NCBI GenBank assembly: GCA_963801195.1 | Contig: CAWDDX010000005.1 | Span: 124,001 to 188,000, forward strand | Origin: SZUA-36 sp963801195 | GTDB taxonomy: Bacteria; Pseudomonadota; Gammaproteobacteria; Xanthomonadales; SZUA-36 | Direction of reading: 5' to 3' | DNA length: 64,000 nt | Part shown: piece by piece, positions 35,391 to 43,497 of the stretch | Numbering within the stretch: position 1 is the first letter of the stretch | How the letters are laid out: every line of letters starts with the position of its first letter | Translations under genes and position numbers: made by a program | The notes under the pieces: model-generated | Seen by the model: only the letters and a program-made list of their open reading frames with translations | Databases searched by the model: none | What the model was told of the DNA's origin: nothing

Positions 35391-37493
35391 TCATTGCTGT
35401 CTAACTGAATTCCGAAGTGTCAGTTTTGACAGCTGAGGACTGCCGCCGATTTCACTGATAGAAAATAGGTTCACCACGTTGTTACCCTCACGAAGAAAGT
35501 TCTCCGGGATAATCACGGAATATTGGATTCCATCTTCTGTGGCATAGGATGTGGTCACAGCGGCAATGGTGCCGTTAACGGCGATGGCTAATGGTGTTTT
35601 TTCATAAAATTCTTTATCAGTCGAAATATCGCCCGTAATGTAAGCAGGGATATATGAATTGTTGAAATCCACTGAGGACAAAGATTCAAGTTGGTCAATA
35701 GAAAAGGATAATCCGCCGCTGGCTTCAATTTTCAGGTCCGTAATTAGACGCCCTATCAATGCTTGGTGAACACCGATTCGATATAGCCCATCGGGCCTGG
35801 TGGTACCCGAGCCGAATATCCTGAGTTTCCGCTTCAAGCCCATGTTGTCAAAATACGGGTGATTCACATTTGATTGATGTCGACTTTTTGACACTGTGGT
35901 TATTATGGCCTGACCATCAGTTTTCCACGGTATTTTGACACCCAGAATTTGACCTATTGTGGGAACGATATCGATGGTGAGAACAGGATCATCACTAATC
36001 TGACCGATCTGCTGATTTGGCGGTTTCATGATCAGCGGAATACCGAAAACATCCTTAAGTGTTCCTTGTTTAATTGTACCTCGTGCTCGTCTCGAGGAAT
36101 TTGGCCAGAAGCTCACACCGTGATCCGCAGTAACAACAATTAAAGATTTATCATAGAGATTCTGCTTTTTTAACCGGGCGATCAGGTCACCAATCAGCTT
36201 GTCTGTGTAGCCCACTTGCAGCAAATGTCTCTGCTGTCCAAGTGTCACCAGCGAATCATTGTCACCCCATTGTTCCTTGGAAAGATCAAGTCCGGGGATA
36301 TCGATCACATTGTATTTTTTATAGGCTCTGCCAGAAGGCAAAAACCTCCAGGGGACGTGGGGTAAAAGGGTGTGGTAGAAATAAAATCCGGGTTTATGTG
36401 AGTCAGACATCTTATCCAAAAAGACTGTAAATTCGTAAGACCGCGCCACTTCTGTGTAAGAGCGTCGCCGGCTCTCTTGTTTTTCCCCAGGTTGATGATC
36501 GCTAAAGTCTTTCCAGGTCTGAGAGATGGCTGGCAATTTGCCAGCAAAGTCTTTGGGAATGAGCAAATGTAAATAGACAATTGAAATATCCCTGAAGAGC
36601 CCGGCGAGACCGGTTCGTACAGACTCAGCCGTGGACCCGACAATATCCCCTCCGCACGACAAGTCCGGACAAAGTGACGTGTCAGTTTCAAAAACTTCAA
36701 GCTCGTGGCTGTTTTCAAATAATGTGAAAAGTGTTTGCGGATGATCTTTTTGAATGGGTAATTGACCAGGTTTAGGTCGCATCCCACTGAGTATTGCCGG
36801 TACGGATTCTGTGGTTTCACCACTAACGGTCTGGGCATTACGAAACCATATCGCATCATTCACAAGCGATGCGAAGTTGGGGTATCGGACTGGATCAATT
36901 TCGCCATTCTCATCGAGCAGAGATATCAACGGAAATTCGTCAAAAATGAGCATCACTATGGGTGTGTGAGCAGATATGTCCGACTCGGTGAAGACCCCGT
37001 GTTCACCAGCGGTTGAAGTCAACTTTGATATTTGTGGATTGAATAGAAAATATACGGGGATTATGAGAATCGCGGGCGACAAAAAATTGAAGTAAGTCCT
37101 GACTATTGAATATTTCAAGTAGCAAAAAACCGTTATTGCTCCAGCAAAAACGGCAATGACTATTGAGATTAACGCGGATACATCACTTAATAAATTTAAA
37201 CTTAATACGCATATTGCGCTGGACAATATGAAAATCAAACAACCGTGAACGATGTTCGATACCTTTAGCCCAAACATCCGGGCAATGAGTTCTATTATTG
37301 CAATTAAGCCGGGAACAAGAAAACACAAAACTATTAAAAGTACAAAAATCTCATTCTGACCAGCCTTTCTTGCAACCAGAAATTCTACATTTGCACCAAT
37401 CAAGTCCAACAAGGGCTGTGCAAAGAGAAGCCCTGAAAGCAAGAAGACATGCAAAATTTTTTGATAGAAAGGAATCTGAGATTTGACGATCAT
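35391..37493 (-). CDS. membrane-anchored alkaline-phosphatase-superfamily enzyme (sulfatase/LtaS-like)
   Basis: A 700-residue protein with five or six N-terminal membrane segments (to about residue 155), then a periplasmic hydrolase domain. The superfamily metal sites are visible: MLIFDEFPL opens the domain, the nucleophile region is SGETTESVPAILSG with Thr in place of the sulfatase Cys, and VVTADHGVSFWP carries the Asp-His metal pair. A Thr nucleophile points to phosphoglycerol, phosphoethanolamine or similar transfer rather than sulfate hydrolysis. A beta-type C-terminal region follows. ATG 37493 is chosen (a TTG precedes it) with GGTGA as ribosome site. It is AT-rich and lies among glycan genes. 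Confidence 0.78.
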   Translation of the reverse strand: MIVKSQIPFYQKILHVFLLSGLLFAQPLLDLIGANVEFLVARKAGQNEIFVLLIVLCFLVPGLIAIIELIARMFGLKVSNIVHGCLIFILSSAICVLSLNLLSDVSALISIVIAVFAGAITVFCYLKYSIVRTYFNFLSPAILIIPVYFLFNPQISKLTSTAGEHGVFTESDISAHTPIVMLIFDEFPLISLLDENGEIDPVRYPNFASLVNDAIWFRNAQTVSGETTESVPAILSGMRPKPGQLPIQKDHPQTLFTLFENSHELEVFETDTSLCPDLSCGGDIVGSTAESVRTGLAGLFRDISIVYLHLLIPKDFAGKLPAISQTWKDFSDHQPGEKQESRRRSYTEVARSYEFTVFLDKMSDSHKPGFYFYHTLLPHVPWRFLPSGRAYKKYNVIDIPGLDLSKEQWGDNDSLVTLGQQRHLLQVGYTDKLIGDLIARLKKQNLYDKSLIVVTADHGVSFWPNSSRRARGTIKQGTLKDVFGIPLIMKPPNQQIGQISDDPVLTIDIVPTIGQILGVKIPWKTDGQAIITTVSKSRHQSNVNHPYFDNMGLKRKLRIFGSGTTRPDGLYRIGVHQALIGRLITDLKIEASGGLSFSIDQLESLSSVDFNNSYIPAYITGDISTDKEFYEKTPLAIAVNGTIAAVTTSYATEDGIQYSVIIPENFLREGNNVVNLFSISEIGGSPQLSKLTLRNSVRQQ

Positions 37494-37664
37494 CAAGCAG
37501 TCACCGGTTACGGTCTGGGTTTAGGGAGTATATGCGCTGTATTATGAGAAATTTGAATTCTCCTGACATCCAAATCGAGGCTGGTGACATAAAGCCAAAC
37601 TAGTGGACGCCTATAACTTTTCATTTTCAAGCTTTATGGAAGAGGTGTGTGGATGCTTTTTTCG

Positions 37665-39125
37665 TTAATCTTTGACACACCAGTACAAGAAACGATTCCC
37701 CGACTCCAATGACAGCTTCTCACGAATTTCAAAGTGCATTCCTAGTGCTATTTTCAGGTTCTTATGGCTGTAGTCATGGTATTTATCTTCTTTGTTGCGC
37801 AGCAGAGTTTTCACCTTTTCATCTGAACGGGAAATGTACTCTATTACCAATTGGTTCGTCAGACTAGCCAGCCAAGCGATGAACTCGTCCAATGGAACGT
37901 TAGCGCTGATCACCACGTGGTGGATCAATGCCAAGCACAGCACCAGGTCGGGCCTGGCACGGCTTACCAAGTCGTTGCGTTCGCGATTACGCCAACCCCA
38001 TATCGGTGATGGATCGCACACGTTTTGCACCAGCGGAAGGATATTCTCCACCCCTTTCGCAATATTTTCCCGATACATGCGCTCGACCGCAAAGTGATCG
38101 GAATCCATGGCCAGGACCTGCTGCGCGTGTTTTGCCGCTATATGCGAAAACTGGCCGGTATTGGCGCCGATATCCCAGACGGTTTTTGCACCACTGTTGT
38201 GTGTGCAATTGTCGATGAAATCCTCTTTTGCCTTGTGATCCGTTTCGCTGTAATTGTGGAGCTCCTGATAATTGCCCCACTCGGAGCCTTGTCCGCCCCA
38301 GGATAACTTCCGCACCAGCTTGCGCGTCTTGCGCACATTGACCAGGATAAGTTCCTTTTTGAACCCGGCGGACCTGAGCTCGGACTTCACGTCCTGGCTG
38401 GTTGAGCCGTAACGGTTATCCAGTTTCGCCTGCAGCCAGACATGGGTCAGAACGCCGCCTTTGAATCGATCCCAGAAGCCGAACATGCGCGCCATGGTCT
38501 GAATACCTATCCCGTCGATACGCGAACGCATGATCGGCTGGATGTCGATGTCCTTGTAGGCCTGCAGCATCAGCGGGAACAAGAACATCTCGCAGAACTG
38601 GCGGTAGCCCGACCAGGTGCCCCCGGGAGCCAGGGTTTCAAAGGATGGGATGTCAATGAACACGGGCCTGCCGTTCACAAATTGAATGTTGTACGGTGTC
38701 GCGTCTTTCAATGTCATCTCGACCTTCAGGGCGGCCTCCAGCAGGTCGAGGGTCAAGAGCGCCGCATCCTGCAACATGCCAAATGTCCACTCATAAGCAT
38801 AAGAGATCACTGGTACACGTTCGTGCTCCAGGAATCCGGCCCAACGTATTTTTTCCTCTTCGGGCAGGGGCACATCTTCGGCAGGCACTTCCCTGGTAGC
38901 GACCAGTTTCCCAGCATCGGAGAAATACCTGAAGAACTCGGTGGCCACCAGCTTGCGGTAATCGGCCAGCGCACCCTGGCTGATGCCACGCAGGATACGG
39001 TTGCCGCATTGGTAAATACGGCCATCACGGTCGCGGAATGAACCGGCGTCAATGCCGTATGAATACTCAGAGTTCACGCCAGGAGACTTGGCCCTATTTA
39101 TCTTTGACTTGTTCTTGGTCTTCAA
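37665..39125 (-). CDS. SAM-dependent methyltransferase with an N-terminal kinase-like region
   Basis: A 486-residue protein. The C-terminal half is a class I methyltransferase with the SAM motif VWDIGANTGQFS (about 316-327), LAMDSD as the acidic ribose-binding strand, and LVLCLALIHHV. The N-terminal half contains LKDATPYNIQFVNGRPVFIDIPSFE-like sequence around 139-163, in which Asp141, Asn146 and Asp158 resemble the catalytic loop and metal site of aminoglycoside-phosphotransferase-fold kinases. Related two-part proteins, including NoeA-like ones, occur in polysaccharide loci. The TTG start at 39125 overlaps the small upstream gene by 32 bases; a GTG at 39077 is the alternative. It probably modifies a surface glycan. 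Confidence 0.75.
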   Translation of the reverse strand: MKTKNKSKINRAKSPGVNSEYSYGIDAGSFRDRDGRIYQCGNRILRGISQGALADYRKLVATEFFRYFSDAGKLVATREVPAEDVPLPEEEKIRWAGFLEHERVPVISYAYEWTFGMLQDAALLTLDLLEAALKVEMTLKDATPYNIQFVNGRPVFIDIPSFETLAPGGTWSGYRQFCEMFLFPLMLQAYKDIDIQPIMRSRIDGIGIQTMARMFGFWDRFKGGVLTHVWLQAKLDNRYGSTSQDVKSELRSAGFKKELILVNVRKTRKLVRKLSWGGQGSEWGNYQELHNYSETDHKAKEDFIDNCTHNSGAKTVWDIGANTGQFSHIAAKHAQQVLAMDSDHFAVERMYRENIAKGVENILPLVQNVCDPSPIWGWRNRERNDLVSRARPDLVLCLALIHHVVISANVPLDEFIAWLASLTNQLVIEYISRSDEKVKTLLRNKEDKYHDYSHKNLKIALGMHFEIREKLSLESGNRFLYWCVKD

Positions 39126-39309
39126 CCTTCTTGCTGAAACTCAAGGCTATTCGAATCCTGTGCCAGAACAATTTCAGTACCAACCCGATAGCGGCAAACC
39201 CGCCCAATATCACCTGCAGCAACATACTGCCCGTGCCGGGATCGAGGTAGGACCAAGCCGATTGGGCAAACAGTGCAAGAGTAAGGAAAATTAGGTATTT
39301 CATCAGCAT
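39094..39309 (-). CDS. small membrane protein with YLDPGTGS motif
   Basis: A 71-residue protein with a signal-like first helix (about 4-19), the segment YLDPGTGSMLLQ, a second hydrophobic helix and a charged C-terminus. The YLDPGTGS motif recurs in short membrane proteins next to exopolysaccharide and methyltransferase genes; their role is unknown. Its 3' end overlaps the start of the methyltransferase gene by 32 bases, which indicates translational coupling. Start ATG 39309, or 39303 in the same frame. Confidence 0.7.
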   Translation of the reverse strand: MLMKYLIFLTLALFAQSAWSYLDPGTGSMLLQVILGGFAAIGLVLKLFWHRIRIALSFSKKVEDQEQVKDK

Positions 39310-39514
39310 AATTCTTCAAGAGAGTAAATGATTATAATTTATTTAAGGATTATATTCTGAAGTACAAACCCGTCTCATAACTAGATAAACCGGCCACAGC
39401 AAAGCAAAATATTAACTCTGCGGGTATCAACAAGCGGAGAGCGGCTAGAACTGGTAAGTGGCGCTGGTCAGTCAAGACAGGTATCTGTCATTGGTTGTCT
39501 TGGAAGAATTTTTC
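39310..39514. other. right edge of the glycan island
   Basis: AT-rich at first (TTATAATTTATTTAAGG), which suits the promoter of the leftward YLDPGTGS gene, and then of normal composition up to the abrupt start of the second repeat copy at 39515. No gene recognised. Confidence 0.5.
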
Positions 39515-40265
39515 TCGTGTCAACACAAGAGGAAGCAATCGCTGCGGTTAAAAACTACGAGAACGGCGATTTTTACCAGATCAAGATTTATAACAGCATG
39601 AACCCGGACTGGGTGCCGGCGATGATCGAAGAGGCGCACGCCAACGGTCTGAAGGTCGCCGGTCACGTGCCGGCGTTCTCAAACGCCGACGCCATGATCG
39701 CCGCCGGTTATGACGAGATGACCCATATCAACCAGGTGATGCTCGGCTGGGTGCTCGAAGAAGGCGAGGACACCCGCACGCTGCTGCGTCTGACCGCGTT
39801 GAAACGTCTGCCGTCTCTCGATATGGACGACCCGGCGATCGCAAAAACGGTCAACGCGATGGTTGAAAACCATGTCGCGATAGATCCGACCCTGGCGATT
39901 CACGAAAACCTGCTGCGCGCACGCAATGGCACGACCGCGCCCGGCGTCGTCGACTACATCGACCACATGCCGGTGGAGGTTCAGCGCGGCGCGAAAACCG
40001 CGTGGGCCGATATTTCATCACCCGAAGACGACACGGCCTACTGGCAGGCCTTTGACAAGATCATCGAAACGGTCACCCTGATGCGTGAACAGGGTATCCA
40101 GCTGGTACCCGGAACGGACCTCGGCGGCTCGTTCAGTTATCACCGAGAACTCGAACTCTACCAGTTGACCGGCATGACGCCAGCGGAGATCCTCAAATGG
40201 GCGAGCTACGACATGGCGGCCTACCTCGGCCAGCAGGATGAACTGGGTTCGATCGAGACCGGCAA
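39515..40265 (+). repeat. 751-bp direct repeat, copy 2
   Basis: Sequence read as identical to 28708-29458. The sequence before 39515 has no similarity to the sequence before 28708, so the left end is a sharp junction inside the amidohydrolase reading frame. To the right, similarity continues with substitutions (first at 40266) to the stop codon at about 40437. Confidence 0.93.
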
Positions 40266-40437
40266 ACTCGCCGACTTCTTCCTGATCCCCGGTGACCCGA
40301 CGGCGGATCTGAAAGCCATCAAGACCATTTCGATGGTGGTCAAGGACGGCACCTTCTATTTTCCGGACGAGATTTACCCGGAATTTGGTATACGCCCGTT
40401 TGTCGAAGCGCCCGTGGTGATCCAGCCGGATTTGTAA
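39517..40437 (+). pseudogene. second copy of the amidohydrolase C-terminal half
   Basis: A 306-codon frame opening at GTG 39517 encodes the same C-terminal amidohydrolase half as 28710-29627: HVPAFSNADAMIAAGYDE, THINQVMLGW, VPGTDLGGSFSYHRELEL and GKLADFFLIPGDP. There is no signal peptide, no N-terminal lipoprotein domain and no HxH metal site, and no promoter or good ribosome site is visible before it. It is therefore a gene fragment, although its frame is open. The last 57 codons differ slightly from copy 1 (for example PDEIYPEFGIRPFVEAP against PSEIYPEFGIRPFIDAP), so this end comes from a diverged paralogue or has not been homogenised. Confidence 0.8.
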
Positions 40438-40462
40438 TGGACCCCGCCCGGGAGCTTCAGCG

Positions 40463-41488
40463 TTAATCCGCGTGCGGTTTTTTGAGGTGCCTTTTCACAC
40501 CCTTGTACAAGGGCGCCTCGATGAAATGATAAAAGACCCAACTGACCAGGGTGATGAAAGCGATGCAGGTTATGAAGCCGCTCAGCGCAAAACCGTTTGC
40601 AACCAGGTAATCGCGGATGCCGACGGAGTAGAACAAACCCAGCAAGATGGTGTGCGTCAGGTACAGTGTGTAGGAGGAATCGCCCACCCGCTTGATCAGG
40701 CCGCGAAAAGTGATGAAATCGTGTGTTTCCAGTAACAGCATGAGCCAAACCAGGCAGGCGCAAAAAGTGGCGATGGCGGCAAACCGGATATAGCCGTGGT
40801 CATCGCCGAGTTGCACGCCGGCAGACAGTGCGACGACGCCCAACAGCGCTGACACGACGATCCATTTTTTTGCCGCGATGGTTTGCCAGTAATAGAAAAT
40901 GAGATAACCGGCCATAAACTCGAATATATACGGTGAAAGGAAGAAGTCCAGTAGCCCGTTAGCCCCGAGCCTGGTGAAAATGCTTTTCAAAACAATAAGC
41001 AATGACACGAGCAAAAAAACGGGTATCGGCCTGAACCGTCTTGAAGTCAGGACCAGGCCGATGATGAGATAGAAATACAGTTCAAACGTCAGGGACCAGG
41101 CGGGCGTTATCACCAGGCCGGCGTAATCGCCAAACTTCAGCAATGAAAAAGATTGAAGCAACTGTTTATCCGCCAGGTAAGCGGGGCTGTGAAAATAATA
41201 AATGATCAATGCAAGGATAAAGATCGGCCAGTAGCCCAGGTAAATGCGTGCGAACCGCTTGCTGAGAAAATACCGGCTGACGTCCGGGCCGTTACCGATG
41301 TTCGACGTGGTCCTGGCCATGACATAGCCACTGATAACAAAAAAAATATCAACACCGATGTTGCCGTGCAGGGCAACGAACTCAAAAACCGGGTTCGACA
41401 GGCCCATGGCCTTGAAATGCGCCAGCGAATGGTGCATGACCACCAGTAAAGCCGCGATACCTCTTAAAGCCTGGAGATTGAACAGCAT
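40463..41488 (-). CDS. OafA/YrhL-type membrane acyltransferase
   Basis: A 341-residue acyltransferase-3 protein with about ten membrane helices. It begins MLFNLQALRGIAALLVVMHHSLAH, where the Arg-Gly and His residues are conserved in the family, and then has GNIGVDIFFVISGYVMA and SKRFARIYLGYWP. Such enzymes O-acetylate or otherwise acylate surface polysaccharides and lipids. ATG 41488 gives the standard N-terminus; an upstream in-frame ATG at 41593 adds a hydrophilic leader. It diverges from the LtaS-like gene at 41642 and lies next to the second amidohydrolase fragment. A broken paralogue start is found at 35207. Confidence 0.9.
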   Translation of the reverse strand: MLFNLQALRGIAALLVVMHHSLAHFKAMGLSNPVFEFVALHGNIGVDIFFVISGYVMARTTSNIGNGPDVSRYFLSKRFARIYLGYWPIFILALIIYYFHSPAYLADKQLLQSFSLLKFGDYAGLVITPAWSLTFELYFYLIIGLVLTSRRFRPIPVFLLVSLLIVLKSIFTRLGANGLLDFFLSPYIFEFMAGYLIFYYWQTIAAKKWIVVSALLGVVALSAGVQLGDDHGYIRFAAIATFCACLVWLMLLLETHDFITFRGLIKRVGDSSYTLYLTHTILLGLFYSVGIRDYLVANGFALSGFITCIAFITLVSWVFYHFIEAPLYKGVKRHLKKPHAD

Positions 41489-41605
41489 AATGTTCCGGGT
41501 TCTGGGTTTTATGGGTATTTTGGCTTGCGAGTATACATTACCTGCTGCGGGAATCTTCAGCGGTTCGATTCGCTTGTCGTCAATATCCCACAAACGCTTT
41601 TGACC

Positions 41606-41611
41606 TATAAT
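41606..41611 (+). promoter_or_regulatory. candidate -10 box of the LtaS-like gene
   Basis: A consensus TATAAT lies 31 bases before the ATG at 41642. No good -35 hexamer is found at 16-18 bases upstream, so the promoter is only a candidate. Confidence 0.35.
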
Positions 41612-41641
41612 CGCACGCTTGCTGAGTGATAAAAGAACGGG

Positions 41642-43426
41642 ATGAAAGCGAACAGGAAAACACCCTCAGCGTGGTTACCGATACTGGTCATCCAGCTGCT
41701 GCTGTTGAGCATTACGGCAGCGCGGTTGTTTGTCACGCGCGAGTCGGTGGAAGGCATGGACCAATGCATCTCGTGCCAGGCGATCACCATGGCCCAGCAT
41801 GAAGCCGGCCTCTGGGTGTTGCTGTGGTTGCTGCTGTTGCTCGCCAGTTGGCCGATCCGTCCACTGCGCTGGATTTGCGTGGCGACAACCTGGTTTTTCG
41901 TTCTGGTTTTGGTCGCCGACGTGATGACCTTGCAACAGTTCAGTTTGCGGCTGTATTTGGCAGATATTTTAAAGTTTGGCCAGCAGCCCGTTTTCATTGT
42001 CGAATACCTGCAAAACCTGCTCGGGTGGTTGTGGATTCCGCTCGGGGCCATTGTTGTCATCGGACTACCCTGGCTGTTGTCATTTACCCTGCGACGCAAC
42101 TTGTCGGGCAGCAGGGCGAGGGTGGGTATGCTGGCCATGTGCGCGTTGTCAGCGGTACTCTATTCACTGCCCGACAGGACCGCACACGCGCTGCCCTGGA
42201 CCTACCTCAACCTGCTCGAAGCCAATTGGCCCAGCGGTACCGATGAACCGTTTTCGCCGGATTACGTTGACGAATTACTGGCAGATCCACCGCCGGAACT
42301 GACCACGCAGGTGTGCGGCCCGGGCCTGGCGACGGGGGGGGATGTCATCATCGTGGCGATCGAATCACTGTCGTGGTACCACTCGTCCCTGATGTTGCCG
42401 GAGTCGCTGGCGGCCACGCCGCTGCTCGACGCGGCGGCTGTCGATAACACCTGGTGGGATCATTTCTACGCCAACGGGTTCACCACCGACCACGGCTTGA
42501 TCGCGATGCTGGCGGGCCAACTGCCATTGCCGGCGGTTAACCGGTACCGGAGTATGAACGTCTTCAACGGTTACAAGATTGATGAAGACACCTTACCGCG
42601 AAGACTGGCCCGTGACGGTTACTACAGTGCTTTTCTGACCTCGGGGCAACTGGCGTTTCTCGGCAAGGGTGACTGGCTTGCCAAGCTGGGTTTTGATCAT
42701 ATCGAGGGTCACGACCAGGCCGAATATGCCGATGCCGACCGCTTCGAATTCAGCGCCGTCGGTGATAAATTGCTTTACCGGCGGGTGATCAACTGGTTGA
42801 AAAATGAACGCCCCCCCAACAAGCCCGTGGTCGCTTTCGTCGAGACCGTCACCACGCACCCGCCGTTCATAGACCCCGACAGCAAAAAAGCGAGCGAGGA
42901 AGCGGCTTTCCACTACGCCGACCGGGCATTGGACGGGTTTATCAGTGAACTCGAAAGCATGGGTTTCTTTCACGACGGCCTGTTGATCATCACCAGTGAC
43001 CAGCGTGCGCTGACCCCCGTCCGACCTGCCGAAATGGAAGCGTTTGGCCAATCGGCCGGCGCCCGTCTGCCACTGGTCATGATCGGTGACCGGCTGGCGT
43101 TGAAAGGGCGACAATCGACCGCCGCGCAGATGAGCGACCTGCCTTACAGCCTGGACTACTATCTCAGTGATGAAGCCTGTCACCTGCCCGGCCAGGGTAA
43201 CCTGTTCACCGGGCAGGCGCCGGACTGTATTTACCAGGCTGACGGCAACCAGCGCAGCATCATCAATGCGTTTTGCACCGGTGATACCGCCAGCATATTG
43301 ATGAATGGCGACGAGACGGAGGTAATCAAAGGCCATCTGCCGGATGCGCAACGCCGTATCCGGGAATTGAACTACCTGCGCGCGCGCCTGGGTATCCGTG
43401 CTGTCGATATCCATATCGTACTCTGA
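41642..43426 (+). CDS. LTA synthase-like membrane protein with an altered metal site
   Basis: A 594-residue protein with four or five N-terminal membrane helices (to about 180) and a periplasmic alkaline-phosphatase-superfamily domain. IIVAIESLSWYHSSL (Glu241) is the first metal site and NGFTTDHGLIAMLAGQLP holds the threonine nucleophile (281 or 282). VETVTTHPPF is also typical. The final Asp-His pair normally seen as TSDH appears as ITSDQRALTP, with Gln in place of His. Enzymes of this family transfer phosphoglycerol or phosphoethanolamine to envelope glycans. The substitution may lower or change activity. It is followed after 71 bases by the Mur-ligase gene on the same strand. Confidence 0.8.
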   Translation: MKANRKTPSAWLPILVIQLLLLSITAARLFVTRESVEGMDQCISCQAITMAQHEAGLWVLLWLLLLLASWPIRPLRWICVATTWFFVLVLVADVMTLQQFSLRLYLADILKFGQQPVFIVEYLQNLLGWLWIPLGAIVVIGLPWLLSFTLRRNLSGSRARVGMLAMCALSAVLYSLPDRTAHALPWTYLNLLEANWPSGTDEPFSPDYVDELLADPPPELTTQVCGPGLATGGDVIIVAIESLSWYHSSLMLPESLAATPLLDAAAVDNTWWDHFYANGFTTDHGLIAMLAGQLPLPAVNRYRSMNVFNGYKIDEDTLPRRLARDGYYSAFLTSGQLAFLGKGDWLAKLGFDHIEGHDQAEYADADRFEFSAVGDKLLYRRVINWLKNERPPNKPVVAFVETVTTHPPFIDPDSKKASEEAAFHYADRALDGFISELESMGFFHDGLLIITSDQRALTPVRPAEMEAFGQSAGARLPLVMIGDRLALKGRQSTAAQMSDLPYSLDYYLSDEACHLPGQGNLFTGQAPDCIYQADGNQRSIINAFCTGDTASILMNGDETEVIKGHLPDAQRRIRELNYLRARLGIRAVDIHIVL

Positions 43427-43497
43427 ATCGCGGTTTTCCGTGCTGGACAACACCCCGCTGACTTTTTATCCTCACGGATCAACAACCAGGAGAACCG

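Noticed and set aside
42593..43453. Leftward open frame of 286 codons
   Set aside because: Antisense to the LtaS-like gene; product has no recognised motif.
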